From Sphingomonas bacterium (GTDB lineage Bacteria > Pseudomonadota > Alphaproteobacteria > Sphingomonadales > Sphingomonadaceae), in NCBI RefSeq assembly GCF_028292965.1, contig NZ_JAQGLG010000205.1, positions 1 to 51,758 on the forward strand: 51,758 bases of DNA, in the 5' to 3' direction. Under the pieces are notes generated by a model. The model worked only from the letters and a program-made list of their open reading frames with translations, ran no database searches and was not told the origin of the DNA. Of this stretch, positions 41,404 to 50,113 are shown piece by piece; position 1 is the stretch's first letter; each line of letters starts with the position of its first letter. A program made the translations under genes and the position numbers.

Positions 41404-42520
41404 CGGCGACGATCCTCGCAATCCTTGCCGACGCATGGCCATCGCCGAACGGATTGTGGGCGCGGGCCATGGCGGAATAGGCGCTGCTATCGTCGAGCAG
41501 GGTGAAGATTTCGGAAACGATCCGATCAGCGTCAGTGCCGATCAGCTTCGCGGTACCCGCGACGACGCCTTCCGGGCGTTCGGTCGTTTCGCGCATCACC
41601 AGCACCGGCTTGCCGAGGGCGGGTGCCTCTTCCTGCACACCGCCGGAGTCGGTCAGCGCGATGTGGCACAGGCCGAGCGCGCGCACGAAGTGCGGATAAT
41701 CGAGCGGGTCGATCCGCGCGACATTGGCGCGATCGCCGAGCAGGCGGTCCATCACCGACACGACATTGGGGTTGGGATGGACCGGGAACAGGATCGCGAC
41801 ATCGTCGCGGTCGGCGATACGGCCGATAGCGCGGGCGATATTCTCCATACCCTCGCCGAAATTCTCGCGGCGATGGGTGGTGACGAGAATGATGCGCTTG
41901 CCGGCGAAGCGCGCGGCGATGTCGTCCAGCCCGGATGCCAGGCTTGGATCGGCGGCGAGCCGCGCCTGCGTGGCGAGCAGTGCGTCGATCACCGTGTTGC
42001 CGGTGACATGGATCGTCGCCGGTGCGATATTCTCGCGGCGCAGCGCCTCGGCGGCGGTGTCGGTCGGCGCGAAATGCTGGTCGGCGATCGGCGCGACGAT
42101 GCGGCGGTTCACCTCTTCCGGCCAGGGCTGCCAGATGTCGCCCGAGCGCAGGCCAGCCTCAACATGGCTGACCCGAACCTTGCGATAATAAGCGGCCAGC
42201 GCGCCGACCATCGCGGTGGCGGTGTCGCCTTGGACGATGACGCGATCGGGCCGCTCGGCATCCATCACCTCGCCCAACCCGGTCAGGAGGCGCGCGGTGA
42301 GGCGATCGAGCGACTGCCCCGGCTCCATCAGGTCGAGATCGATATCCGGCTGAAGCCCGGCAATGGCGAGCACCTGGTCGAGCAGACCGCGATGCTGGGC
42401 GGTGATGCAGATGCGCACGTCGAGCCCGCTCACCTCGCGCAGGGCGGCGACGACCGGGAACAGCTTGATCGCTTCCGGCCGGGTGCCGAAGATGACGAGG
42501 ATCTTGCGTGGGGCAGACAT
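41393..42520 (-). CDS. wecB: UDP-N-acetylglucosamine 2-epimerase (non-hydrolysing)
   Basis: A 375-residue GT-B-fold epimerase that interconverts UDP-GlcNAc and UDP-ManNAc. Motifs are ILVIFGTRPEAIKLFPVV, QGDTATAMVGALAAYY, VSHVEAGLRSGDIW, LVTTHRRENFG and LTDSGGVQEEAPALGKPVLVMR. It is followed by wecC with an 11-base overlap. Upstream it lies only 34 bases after the ThiF/MoeB gene on the same strand, so it may be read from the housekeeping operon as well as its own promoter. Confidence 0.94.
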   Translation of the reverse strand: MSAPRKILVIFGTRPEAIKLFPVVAALREVSGLDVRICITAQHRGLLDQVLAIAGLQPDIDLDLMEPGQSLDRLTARLLTGLGEVMDAERPDRVIVQGDTATAMVGALAAYYRKVRVSHVEAGLRSGDIWQPWPEEVNRRIVAPIADQHFAPTDTAAEALRRENIAPATIHVTGNTVIDALLATQARLAADPSLASGLDDIAARFAGKRIILVTTHRRENFGEGMENIARAIGRIADRDDVAILFPVHPNPNVVSVMDRLLGDRANVARIDPLDYPHFVRALGLCHIALTDSGGVQEEAPALGKPVLVMRETTERPEGVVAGTAKLIGTDADRIVSEIFTLLDDSSAYSAMARAHNPFGDGHASARIARIVADER

Positions 42521-42554
42521 GCCCCCCGTTAGGCCAGAGAGGCTTAAGACCGCG

Positions 42555-43304
42555 CTAACCGCAGACCGGGCAGCCGGGGTCCTTGGGCAGGCTGATGGTG
42601 CGGAAGCGGAAGGCGAGCGCGTCGGCGAGCAGCAGCTTGCCGGCGGGGTCCTCCCCGAACGGCACGATCGCTCGGATCGTCTCGAGCGCGGCGAGGCTGC
42701 CCATCACCCCGGTCATTGCGCCCATAACACCGGCTTCGGCGCAGTTCGCCTCGGCGCGGTCGGGGTCGGCGCCGACAAGGCACCGGTAACAGGGCTTGTC
42801 CGCCTCCCAGCCGCGATAGACGGCGAGTTGGCCATCGAACTGGCCGACCGCGGCCGACACCAGCGGAATTCGTAAAGCAAAGGCGGCATCGGCGACTGCC
42901 AGGCGGGTGACAAAATTATCGCACCCATCAAGGACCACATCGGCACCTGCAAGGAGGGCTCGAGCATTGGCGGCATCGATACGCTGGGCGAATTTTGTCA
43001 GGTGTACATGGGGGTTCAGTCGCTCAATCGCCTCCTCCGCTGCCGCAACCTTTATCTTGCCGATATCTGCCTCGCCAAACAGGGTCTGGCGTTGCAGATT
43101 GGACAGGTCGACGCGGTCATCGTCGATCAGGATCAGCCTACCGACGCCGGCGGCGGCAAGATACTGGATCGCCGGCGAGCCGATGCCGCCTGCACCGATC
43201 ACTGCCACGGTTGCGGCGCGCAGCTTGCGCTGTCCGGCGCCGCCGATTTCCTTGAGCACGATATGGCGGGCATAGCGCGCCAGCTCGGCGTCGCTCAGCG
43301 TCAC
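42555..43304 (-). CDS. moeB: ThiF/MoeB-type adenylyltransferase
   Basis: 249 residues. [24 protein letters not shown], the ATP loop [21 protein letters not shown], the Asp-rich [15 protein letters not shown] with the catalytic Arg, and zinc cysteines CYRC and CPVCG near the end identify a MoeB/ThiF/HesA E1-like enzyme, which adenylates the C-terminal Gly-Gly of MoaD or ThiS. No rhodanese domain is present. Its start overlaps the dut stop by four bases. Choice between MoeB and ThiF cannot be settled from sequence alone. Confidence 0.88.
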   Translation of the reverse strand: MTLSDAELARYARHIVLKEIGGAGQRKLRAATVAVIGAGGIGSPAIQYLAAAGVGRLILIDDDRVDLSNLQRQTLFGEADIGKIKVAAAEEAIERLNPHVHLTKFAQRIDAANARALLAGADVVLDGCDNFVTRLAVADAAFALRIPLVSAAVGQFDGQLAVYRGWEADKPCYRCLVGADPDRAEANCAEAGVMGAMTGVMGSLAALETIRAIVPFGEDPAGKLLLADALAFRFRTISLPKDPGCPVCG

Positions 43305-43744
43305 CGCCCGGTCGACCCGAATCCCCCGGCACCGCGCGCCGTGTCGTCGAGGCTGTCGACCTCGGCCAGCGTCGCGCGTTGCACCGCGGCCGGAACCAAC
43401 TGCGCGATACGGTCGCCGCGCGCGATGGTGAAGGGTTCGCTGCCGAGATTGGCGAGAATCACCTTCACTTCGCCGCGATAGTCGCTGTCGATGGTGCCAG
43501 GCGTATTGAGACAGGTGACGCCGTGTTTCAGCGCGAGGCCGGAGCGCGGCCGCACCTGAACCTCGTAGCCAACGGTTATGGCGATGGCGAAGCCCGTCGC
43601 GACGGCGGCGCGAGCGCCGGGTGCGAGCACCAGTTCCTCGGCGGCGACCACATCCATGCCGGCGGCGCCGTCGGTGGCATAGGCCGGTGGTGTCAGGCCC
43701 TCGCCGTGCGGCAGGCGCATCAGGCGGATCTCGATCGGGGTCAT
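43301..43744 (-). CDS. dut: dUTP diphosphatase
   Basis: A 147-residue trimeric dUTPase that removes dUTP and supplies dUMP. All five motifs are visible: [44 protein letters not shown] and the flexible C-terminal [10 protein letters not shown]. It is coupled to coaB upstream and moeB downstream by four-base overlaps. Dut next to coaBC is common in proteobacteria. Confidence 0.96.
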   Translation of the reverse strand: MTPIEIRLMRLPHGEGLTPPAYATDGAAGMDVVAAEELVLAPGARAAVATGFAIAITVGYEVQVRPRSGLALKHGVTCLNTPGTIDSDYRGEVKVILANLGSEPFTIARGDRIAQLVPAAVQRATLAEVDSLDDTARGAGGFGSTGR

Positions 43745-44373
43745 GTCAGGTTCTCCGCGATGCGCCGCGCCAGACGCTCGGCGACTTCATCCTTGGGCAG
43801 GCGTTCCCAGCTTTCGACGCCCTGGGCAGTGACGATATGCACGGCGTTGCTCGCCCCGCCCATCACATCGCCCGACACGTCGTTGGCGACGATCCAGTCG
43901 ACATTCTTGCGCGTTCGCTTGGCGATGGCGTGCTCGACCACCTTCTCGGTCTCGGCGGCAAAGCCGATCAGCAAAGCCGGGCGGCGCGGGTCCGCGGCCA
44001 GGGTGGCGAGGATGTCGGGGTTCTCGACCAGCGTCAGCACCGGGGCGCCGTCGCCCTTCTTGATCTTCTGACCCGAAGCCTCGACGCGCCAGTCTGCGAC
44101 CGCTGCGACCATCACCGCGGCATCGGCGGGCAGGGCGGCAAACACCGCGTCGCGCATCTCGATCGCTGTCTCGACATCGATCCGGGTCACGCCAACGGGG
44201 GTGAATAATGTCACAGGTCCTGCGACCAGGGTGACACGCGCGCCCAGCGTGGCGAGCGCACCCGCAATAGCGAAACCCTGCTTCCCCGATGAGCGATTGG
44301 CAATGTAGCGCACCGGGTCGATCGGCTCATGGGTCGGGCCGGCGGTGACGATAATATGCTTCTCCGACAGCAT
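43741..44373 (-). CDS. coaB: Phosphopantothenate-cysteine ligase (CoaB domain as separate ORF)
   Basis: About 210 residues from ATG 44373 ([21 protein letters not shown]), the normal start of the CoaB half of Coa[44 protein letters not shown] and NPDILATLA are family motifs. It joins phosphopantothenate and cysteine with CTP. In most bacteria this is fused behind CoaC; here the CoaC frame stops exactly where this ATG begins (TGATG). The two subunits would be made by coupled translation unless the stop is a frameshift artefact. Confidence 0.85.
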   Translation of the reverse strand: MLSEKHIIVTAGPTHEPIDPVRYIANRSSGKQGFAIAGALATLGARVTLVAGPVTLFTPVGVTRIDVETAIEMRDAVFAALPADAAVMVAAVADWRVEASGQKIKKGDGAPVLTLVENPDILATLAADPRRPALLIGFAAETEKVVEHAIAKRTRKNVDWIVANDVSGDVMGGASNAVHIVTAQGVESWERLPKDEVAERLARRIAENLT

Positions 44374-44909
44374 CAGGCGGCGAGCAGACCCTGGATCGCG
44401 GCCAGGATCGCCTCGGGCGTGGGCAAGCGGCCGGGGCCATATTCGCCGCACGCCATCTCGCCCTCGTCGGGCTCCATCACCGTGACACCATCGCCGCGCA
44501 ACGTGCTGACATTGCGCCTTGTGGCAGCGTGCTGCCACATGCGCACGTTCATCGCCGGCGCGGCCAGCACGCGCTTGTCGGTGGCGAGCAGCAGGGTCGT
44601 GGCGAGATCATCGGCGATGCCGGCGGCCATCTTGGCCATAAGGTCGGCGGTGGCCGGCGCGATGACGACGAGGTCGGCTTCGCGGCTAAGCTGGATATGG
44701 CCCATCTCGGCCTCGTCCTTGAGATCCCAGAGCGAGGTGAAGACCTGGTTCTCGCTGAGTGCTGCGAGGGTCATCGGTGTGACAAAATTCGCGCCGCTGG
44801 CGGTCAGCACGCAGCGCACGCCGATCCCGGCCTTGCGCGCCAGCCGGATCAGCTCGCACGCTTTGTACGCCGCGATGCCGCCGCCGACGATCAGCAGGAT
44901 CTTCTTCAT
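44373..44909 (-). CDS. coaC: Phosphopantothenoylcysteine decarboxylase (CoaC domain as separate ORF)
   Basis: About 178 residues from ATG 44909 (MKKILLIVGGGIAAYKACELI). FMN-binding GGGIAAYK, TASGANFVTP, APATADLMAKMAAGIADDLATT and the PAMNVRMWQH segment are present, with ACGEYGPGRLPTPE holding the catalytic Cys region. It makes 4'-phosphopantetheine in CoA synthesis. Its stop overlaps the CoaB start, and its own start overlaps the stop of the membrane protein gene upstream (ATGA). Confidence 0.87.
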   Translation of the reverse strand: MKKILLIVGGGIAAYKACELIRLARKAGIGVRCVLTASGANFVTPMTLAALSENQVFTSLWDLKDEAEMGHIQLSREADLVVIAPATADLMAKMAAGIADDLATTLLLATDKRVLAAPAMNVRMWQHAATRRNVSTLRGDGVTVMEPDEGEMACGEYGPGRLPTPEAILAAIQGLLAA

Positions 44910-46027
44910 CGCACCATCCGCGTGATGATGATGCGCCGCCGGTCGGTCGCCGCGACATACAGGTCGCGCAGCGCATCGGGCGCGAAGGCCAGGCCGACGA
45001 GAAGGGCAGGGGCGATCATCAGCCCCCAATAGAAGGTATCGGTGCGTCCGAACAGCGACAGCAGCACTGCATAGCTGGCGTAGATCGCGATCGCGCGCAG
45101 CGCGAGTGGCTCACGCCATGCCGACCAGCCGATCAATGTCAGTCCGACCAGCAAAGCGGCGAGTGCCGGCGGGGCGAGGGCGAGAGCCGTCGAGATGCTC
45201 ATCGTCTTCACGAAGAAGCCGAAACCGAGCATGCCGGCCCAGCCCGGGGATGCAGGATCGGCGGGTGTGACGACTTGCCCGACGGCATGGGCGTGCAGCG
45301 CCACGACCAGGGCGAAGATCGCGATCGTCGCGCCCCAGGCGAGGCTTTCGCGGCGATTGCCTTCGAGCCAGGCCAGCGCGGCCATGATTGCGACATAGAG
45401 ACCGGCGGTCTCGCGCACGAGCATGGCGATCATGCCGAAGGCGACCGCCTCGACCCACCGATCCTGACGGCGCAGCGCCAGCGACAGCGCAATCAGCAGC
45501 CCGGCCCAGATTTCGTGAAAGGCGACGAGTTCGCTCTGGACGAAGGCGGTCATGCCACCGGCGAGCAGCACCAGCGCAATCATCAGCGGCGGCACGCGCA
45601 CAAAGGCGGGGCGCAGCCGGGTGAACCATGCCAGCATCACGCACGCCGCCAGCACGTAAAGCAGGATGGTCGACACGAAGGTCGGCATGCTGGCCTCGAA
45701 CAGCGCCAATGTCGGCAGGCGGAAAGTGACGAACGGGCGCAGCGGATAGTCGCCGGCGCGCAGCGCCTGCGCAGTCACGGCGTAATAATTGCCGCCGCCG
45801 CGCACCCCGGCGACGATCGATTCGTACAGCACGACATCGGCCTGGTCGTTGGCGCGCGCGGCCGGATCATGGCTCACCGGCGGCGGGCTGGGCGCGGCAA
45901 GCGCGAGCAGGGTAGCGGCGAGCAGCAGCGCGCAGAGCGCCAGCACCATCCGCGCCGGCGTGCGCTTTATCCCCGAGAAGCGCGACGGGGTCGCAAGCCA
46001 GAAAGGCGAGGGCGCGCGGCTGGCCAT
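44906..46027 (-). CDS. Polytopic membrane protein, unknown function
   Basis: 373 residues with about nine hydrophobic segments; N-terminal anchor near 28-45 (LALCALLLAATLLALAA), then a periplasmic loop with NYYAVTAQALRAGDYPLRPF. The pattern of an early acidic loop (ANDQADVVLYESIV) and repeated membrane helices is loosely like GT-C-type or DUF2029-type proteins, but I cannot assign a family. It is coupled to coaC by ATGA and separated from ubiB by five bases, so it belongs to this operon. Function unknown. Confidence 0.75.
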   Translation of the reverse strand: MASRAPSPFWLATPSRFSGIKRTPARMVLALCALLLAATLLALAAPSPPPVSHDPAARANDQADVVLYESIVAGVRGGGNYYAVTAQALRAGDYPLRPFVTFRLPTLALFEASMPTFVSTILLYVLAACVMLAWFTRLRPAFVRVPPLMIALVLLAGGMTAFVQSELVAFHEIWAGLLIALSLALRRQDRWVEAVAFGMIAMLVRETAGLYVAIMAALAWLEGNRRESLAWGATIAIFALVVALHAHAVGQVVTPADPASPGWAGMLGFGFFVKTMSISTALALAPPALAALLVGLTLIGWSAWREPLALRAIAIYASYAVLLSLFGRTDTFYWGLMIAPALLVGLAFAPDALRDLYVAATDRRRIIITRMVR

Positions 46028-46032
46028 GGGGC

Positions 46033-47568
46033 CTAGTGCAGCACTGCCCAGGTTGCGGCAACGCTAACCGCCGCCGTCAGCACCCCAACGGCGAAATAGC
46101 GCCAGCCGCCGCCGATCCGCACCACTTCGATCTCCTTGAGCGGCGGCGAGGGAGGCGCGCCACCTGGGGCAGGGTACCGTGCCTCGATGTTGCGGATCAG
46201 ATCGGGCAGCCGGGTCAGCGTCTTGATATCGGCCATCAGCCGGTCGGCCAGCGCCGCTTCGGGGCCGAGTTCGGTCCTGATCCACTCGCGCACGAACGGC
46301 GCGGCCGATTCCCACAGATTGATATCGGGGTCGAGGCTGGTTGCCACGCCCTCTACCATCACCATGGTCTTTTGCAGCAGCAGCAGATGCGGCTGGGTCT
46401 GCATGTCGAAATCGCGGGTGATCGAGAACAGCCCGTCGAGCATCATGCCGATCGACATGTCCTTGACCGCCAGCCCGCGCATCGGCTCGCCGACGGCGCG
46501 CAGCGCGGTAGCGAACTCGGCGACATTGTGATGCGGCGGCACATAACCGGCCTCGAAATGGATTTCGGCGACGCGTTTGTAGTTGCCGGTGATCAGCCCG
46601 TAGAGAATCTCCGCCAGCCACACCCGGGCGCGCCGGTCGATCCGGCCCATGATTCCGAAATCGATCGCGGCGAGACGATTGCCCGGCAGCGCGAACAGAT
46701 TTCCCTGGTGCATGTCCGCGTGGAAGAATCCTTCCGAGATCGCCTGACGCAGGAAGGCGTGCACCAGTGTGTCGGCGAGCTTCTTCAGATCATAGCCGGC
46801 GGCGACCAGCGCGGGGCGGTCGGCCAGCTTGATGCCGTCGACCCAGGCGAGGGTCAGCACCTTGCCGGTGGTGCGCTGCCAGTCGATCGCCGGCACGACG
46901 TAATCGGGCTCGGCGGTCATCGTATCGGCCAGCTCGGAGGCGGATGCCGCCTCGCGCCGCAGGTCGAGTTCGCGCGCGGTCCAGCGCTTGAAGGTCTCGA
47001 TGACAAGGCGCGGGCGCAACCGCGCCAGTTCGCCGCCCATCGCCTCCACCTGCGCGGCGGCCCATTGATAGGTATCGATCGCGCGAGCGAATTCCTCTTC
47101 GACGCCGGGCCGCAGCACCTTCACCGCGACGGTGCGGCCGTCGGTGGTCACGGCGCGGTGCACCTGCGCGATTGATGCTGCACCGATCGGCACGGGGTCG
47201 ATCGAGGTGAACAGTTCCTCGGTCGGCCGTCCAAAGGCGCGAATCATCGCGGCGTGGATCTGCTCCCATGGCACCGGGGGGAGGGCGTCCTGCAGTCGCA
47301 ACAGGTCGTGCGCGGCATCCTCACCAACCAGATCGGGGCGTGTGGCGAGTGTCTGGCCGAGCTTGATCGCTGCGGGGCCGATTTCCTGAAACGCGTCGGC
47401 ATAGGTCGGCACATCCGGCACACGCGCACCGAACCGCGCGATCCGCGCCAGGCGGCGCACCGGCGCCGGCGTGTTGGGATCGCGCTCGATTCCGCGCAGC
47501 GCGCCGTGCCGTGCAAGAATCCGGCCCCATTTCAGAAGTCGTACGATGTGGACGATGGGCGCTGTCAC
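46033..47568 (-). CDS. ubiB: UbiB/ABC1/ADCK-family ubiquinone biosynthesis ATPase
   Basis: 511 residues. The N-terminal KxGQ motif (AIKLGQTLATRPDL), the alanine-rich nucleotide loop (IGAASIAQVHRA), the invariant Lys in VAVKVLRPG, HADMHQGN and DFGIMGR define the atypical kinase fold of UbiB. Two hydrophobic stretches close the C-terminus (YFAVGVLTAAVSVAATWAVL), as expected for membrane anchoring. It supports aerobic ubiquinone synthesis. It is 55 bases downstream of ubiE in the same orientation. Confidence 0.94.
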   Translation of the reverse strand: MTAPIVHIVRLLKWGRILARHGALRGIERDPNTPAPVRRLARIARFGARVPDVPTYADAFQEIGPAAIKLGQTLATRPDLVGEDAAHDLLRLQDALPPVPWEQIHAAMIRAFGRPTEELFTSIDPVPIGAASIAQVHRAVTTDGRTVAVKVLRPGVEEEFARAIDTYQWAAAQVEAMGGELARLRPRLVIETFKRWTARELDLRREAASASELADTMTAEPDYVVPAIDWQRTTGKVLTLAWVDGIKLADRPALVAAGYDLKKLADTLVHAFLRQAISEGFFHADMHQGNLFALPGNRLAAIDFGIMGRIDRRARVWLAEILYGLITGNYKRVAEIHFEAGYVPPHHNVAEFATALRAVGEPMRGLAVKDMSIGMMLDGLFSITRDFDMQTQPHLLLLQKTMVMVEGVATSLDPDINLWESAAPFVREWIRTELGPEAALADRLMADIKTLTRLPDLIRNIEARYPAPGGAPPSPPLKEIEVVRIGGGWRYFAVGVLTAAVSVAATWAVLH

Positions 47569-47623
47569 GCGTTTCGAACCGGGACCCCGGCGGGCGTCGG
47601 GGTTTGACCACGCTGATGCATGG

Positions 47624-48355
47624 TCAAATCTTCCAGCCGCTATGGATCGCGACCAGCCCGCCGAGCATCGGCTCCACCTTGGTGCGAATGAATCCCGCTT
47701 CGCCGATCATCCGCTCGAAGGTCGGCATGTCGGGAAAACGCCGGATCGATTCGATCAGATAGCGGTAGCTGTCCTCGTCATGCGCCAGCAGCTTGCCGAC
47801 CTTGGGCACGATCCTGTGCGAATAGGTGTCGTAGATCTCGGCGAAACCGGGCCACAAAGTGGTCGAGAATTCGAGGCAGAAGAAGCGCCCGCCGCGCTTC
47901 AGCACGCGGTGCGCCTCGCGCAGCGCCTTTGGGATATCGGTCACGTTCCGGATGCCGAAGGCGATGGTATAGGCGTCGAAGAAGCGATCCGGGAATTGCA
48001 GTGTCTCGGCATTGGCTTCCGACCAGACCAGCCCGTCGATCCCGCGCTTGGCGGCGCGTTCGATGCCGACATCGAGCATCGCCGGGTTGATATCGGCGAC
48101 GGTGACGCTGGCGCCCGATTTGGCCAGCCGGAAGGCGATGTCGCCGGTGCCGCCGGCCATGTCGAGGATCGTCTCGCTCTCGCGCGGCTGCACGCGGCGC
48201 ACGAAGCGGTCTTTCCACAACCGGTGCATGCCGCCCGACATGGCGTCGTTCATCAGGTCGTAGCTCGAGGCAACGCTGGTGAACACGCCACCGACGCGGC
48301 TGGTCTTCTCTTCCGGGGCGATGTCTTCGTAGCCGAAGGAAACGGTGTCGGTCAT
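47624..48355 (-). CDS. ubiE: Ubiquinone/menaquinone biosynthesis C-methyltransferase
   Basis: 243 residues from ATG 48355 (MTDTVSFGYEDI); the track start adds 14. VGGVFTSVASSYDLMNDAMSGG and LWKDRFV are the UbiE/COQ5 signature, ILDMAGGTGDIAFRLA is the SAM loop, and FGIRNVTDIPKALREAHRVLKRGG is motif III. It C-methylates the benzoquinol ring. It is divergent from mutM with 56 bases between. Confidence 0.95.
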   Translation of the reverse strand: MTDTVSFGYEDIAPEEKTSRVGGVFTSVASSYDLMNDAMSGGMHRLWKDRFVRRVQPRESETILDMAGGTGDIAFRLAKSGASVTVADINPAMLDVGIERAAKRGIDGLVWSEANAETLQFPDRFFDAYTIAFGIRNVTDIPKALREAHRVLKRGGRFFCLEFSTTLWPGFAEIYDTYSHRIVPKVGKLLAHDEDSYRYLIESIRRFPDMPTFERMIGEAGFIRTKVEPMLGGLVAIHSGWKI

Positions 48356-48411
48356 GAAAGGCGCTCTAGCCAAGGCTTGTGGCATCGGCAAACGCAACCT
48401 AGCTCCCTTGC

Positions 48412-49224
48412 ATGCCTGAGCTTCCAGAAGTCGAAACCACCGTTCGCGGGCTCGAGCCCGTCCTTGCCGGTCAGCGCCTGACGCTGGTCGAGACGCGGCG
48501 TGGCGATCTGCGTCGCCCGTTCCCGGTCGATCTGCGTCAGCGGCTCACCGGGGCAACCGTCACCACGCTCGGCCGGCGCGCCAAATATGGCCTGATCGAC
48601 ACCGACCGCGGCGACACGATGATCTTCCATCTCGGCATGTCGGGGCGCTGGCGCGTCGATCCCGCGGAACTGTTGCCACACGACCATCTTCTGCTGGAAA
48701 CCGCGAACGGACGCCGGGTGGCGCTCAACGATCCGCGCCGCTTCGGCTCGGTCGATCTGCTGGCGACGGCTGACGTGGCCGACTGGCCGGCGTTCCGCGC
48801 TCTTGGCCCAGAACCGCTCGGCCCCGACTTCACCGCCGATTATCTCCTCGAAGCGCTCAGCGGTCGCAAGGCGTCGATCAAGCTGATGCTGCTCGACCAG
48901 CGCATCGTCGCCGGGCTCGGCAACATCTATGTCTGCGAGGCGCTGTTCATGGCGCGCATCTCGCCGAAGCGCGCCGCCGGACGAATCTCGCTGCCTCGGC
49001 TCGAACGGCTGGTCGAGGCGATTCGCGCCGTTCTGCTGTCGGCGATCGAGGCTGGAGGATCATCGCTACGCGATTATGCCCGGCCCGATGGCGAGCTGGG
49101 ATATTTCTCGAAGCAGTTCGCCGTCTATGGCCGCGAGGGTAAGCCCTGCGCCTGCGGCGGTACCGTCCAACGCTACACCGAAGGCGGTCGCTCAACATTC
49201 TGGTGTCCGAAATGCCAGCGTTGA
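48412..49224 (+). CDS. mutM: Formamidopyrimidine-DNA glycosylase
   Basis: A 270-residue Fpg/Nei enzyme that excises 8-oxoguanine and nicks the strand. MPELPEVETTVRGL carries the catalytic Pro-2 and Glu-3 after Met removal, GRRAKYGL the conserved Lys, IVAGLGNIYVCEALF the helix-two-turn-helix, and the C-terminal zinc finger CACGG...FWCPKCQ is intact. Divergent from ubiE. Confidence 0.96.
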   Translation: MPELPEVETTVRGLEPVLAGQRLTLVETRRGDLRRPFPVDLRQRLTGATVTTLGRRAKYGLIDTDRGDTMIFHLGMSGRWRVDPAELLPHDHLLLETANGRRVALNDPRRFGSVDLLATADVADWPAFRALGPEPLGPDFTADYLLEALSGRKASIKLMLLDQRIVAGLGNIYVCEALFMARISPKRAAGRISLPRLERLVEAIRAVLLSAIEAGGSSLRDYARPDGELGYFSKQFAVYGREGKPCACGGTVQRYTEGGRSTFWCPKCQR

Positions 49225-49243
49225 GTTTGTTTCGCACCGTCCG

Positions 49244-49260
49244 GGTCAGCCTCGCTGACC
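49244..49260 (+). terminator. Stem-loop after mutM, no T-run
   Basis: ggtcagc-ctc-gctgacc is a perfect 7-bp stem with a three-base loop, 19 bases after the mutM stop. No T-run follows, so intrinsic termination is doubtful; it may stabilise the mutM 3' end. Confidence 0.4.
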
Positions 49261-49281
49261 GCTAAAGATTTCAGCGCTGAG

Positions 49282-49310
49282 TTGACCCGCAAAGGGCGAC
49301 TCGCTAAGGG
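49282..49310 (+). promoter_or_regulatory. Possible sigma-70 promoter for rpsT
   Basis: ttgacc (49282-49287), a 17-base spacer and taaggg (49305-49310) give a good -35 and a weak -10. It would start transcription just before the hairpin at 49323. No better promoter is seen between mutM and rpsT. Confidence 0.3.
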
Positions 49311-49322
49311 CGACGCCTTCCG

Positions 49323-49353
49323 GGGCAGCGGATGCGATTCCGCAGCCCTTTTT
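49323..49353 (+). terminator. Intrinsic terminator inside the rpsT leader
   Basis: The stem gggc-a-gcgga pairs with tccgc-a-gccc (one A/A mismatch) and is followed by ttttt at 49349-49353, 27 bases before the rpsT ATG. It either ends mutM transcripts late or attenuates rpsT transcripts from an upstream promoter. Confidence 0.72.
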
Positions 49354-49380
49354 CATTGACGATATATTCGAGGTTTTTCG

Positions 49381-49644
49381 ATGGCGAACACGCCGCAAGC
49401 GAAGAAGCGCATCCGCCGCAACACGCGCCGGGCCGAAATCAACGGCAACCGCGTCGGCCGGATCCGGACCTTTGTGAAGAAGGCCGAAGCCGCGCTCGCC
49501 GCTGGCGACAAGTCCGCCGCGACCGAAGCCATGGCGCAGGTCCAGCCGGAACTGATGCGTGGCGTCGCCAAGGGCGTGCTGCACAAGAACACCGCGTCGC
49601 GGAAGTTCTCCCGCCTGACCAAGCGACTCGTCGCCCTGGCCTGA
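49381..49644 (+). CDS. rpsT: 30S ribosomal protein S20
   Basis: An 87-residue, strongly basic protein. [21 protein letters not shown] and the helical [42 protein letters not shown] match S20, which binds 16S rRNA in small-subunit assembly. gaggtttttcg before the ATG is the ribosome site. It is followed by a clear terminator. Confidence 0.97.
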   Translation: MANTPQAKKRIRRNTRRAEINGNRVGRIRTFVKKAEAALAAGDKSAATEAMAQVQPELMRGVAKGVLHKNTASRKFSRLTKRLVALA

Positions 49645-49672
49645 TTCGTCCGTTTCGGACCAGAAATGATTG

Positions 49673-49702
49673 CCCGCCGGGATCATGTTCCGGCGGGTTT
49701 TT
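49673..49702 (+). terminator. Intrinsic terminator of rpsT
   Basis: cccgccgg (49673-49680) and ccggcggg (49690-49697) form a perfect 8-bp GC stem with a nine-base loop and a following ttttt. It begins 29 bases after the rpsT stop. Confidence 0.88.
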
Positions 49703-50113
49703 GCTGTCCGTCGTATGTCGTCCGGCAATGTTCCTAGATCGTTCGCATACCGGTTTTTTGAAAACAGCTGGCGCGATTCCGGAAAAGGCAGGGTTTACCG
49801 CGATTCGCACGGTATAGCATTGGGCGCATTCCCGATTTCTTGTACGAAAACAGCGCCTTGTTATTTTTTTAACGGGAAACCTAGGCGGAATCAGAGTCAA
49901 CCGGTTTATTTCGGTTTTATGACCGTTCGTGGACTTGATCGACTCGCTCCAATCTCTCCATAAACGCCCTTCGCCGCGCAGACGATTCCGTCTCGCGACT
50001 AGCAAATGATCGTTGAGGTAGGCGGGCGGTGATTCCGGCCGTGGGGGCTTTTTGACTGTCTGAAAGTGGCGACGGCGGCGCGGTGGGCGCGCCGCGCGGG
50101 AGAGGGATGAGGC
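49703..50113. other. dnaA upstream region
   Basis: 411 bases between the rpsT terminator and dnaA. The centre (about 49850-49925) is locally AT-rich with T-runs (gttatttttttaac, aaccggtttatttcggtttt). I found no TTATNCACA-type DnaA box on either strand, so an origin here is not supported. A dnaA promoter is expected in this stretch. Confidence 0.5.
49935..49964 (+). promoter_or_regulatory. Possible sigma-70 promoter for dnaA
   Basis: ttgatc (49935-49940), 18 bases, then cataaa (49959-49964). It matches consensus moderately and lies about 150 bases upstream of the dnaA start codon, at the edge of the AT-rich pocket. Confidence 0.25.

Noticed and set aside
40471-41505. 344-residue plus-strand ORF opposite wecC
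   Set aside because: No ribosome site or motifs; WecC is complete on the other strand.
46036-47175. 379-residue plus-strand ORF opposite ubiB
   Set aside because: Antisense shadow; UbiB motifs are intact on the minus strand.
49703-50113. Chromosomal origin next to dnaA
   Set aside because: No DnaA boxes or iterons were found; an AT-rich pocket alone is not enough.
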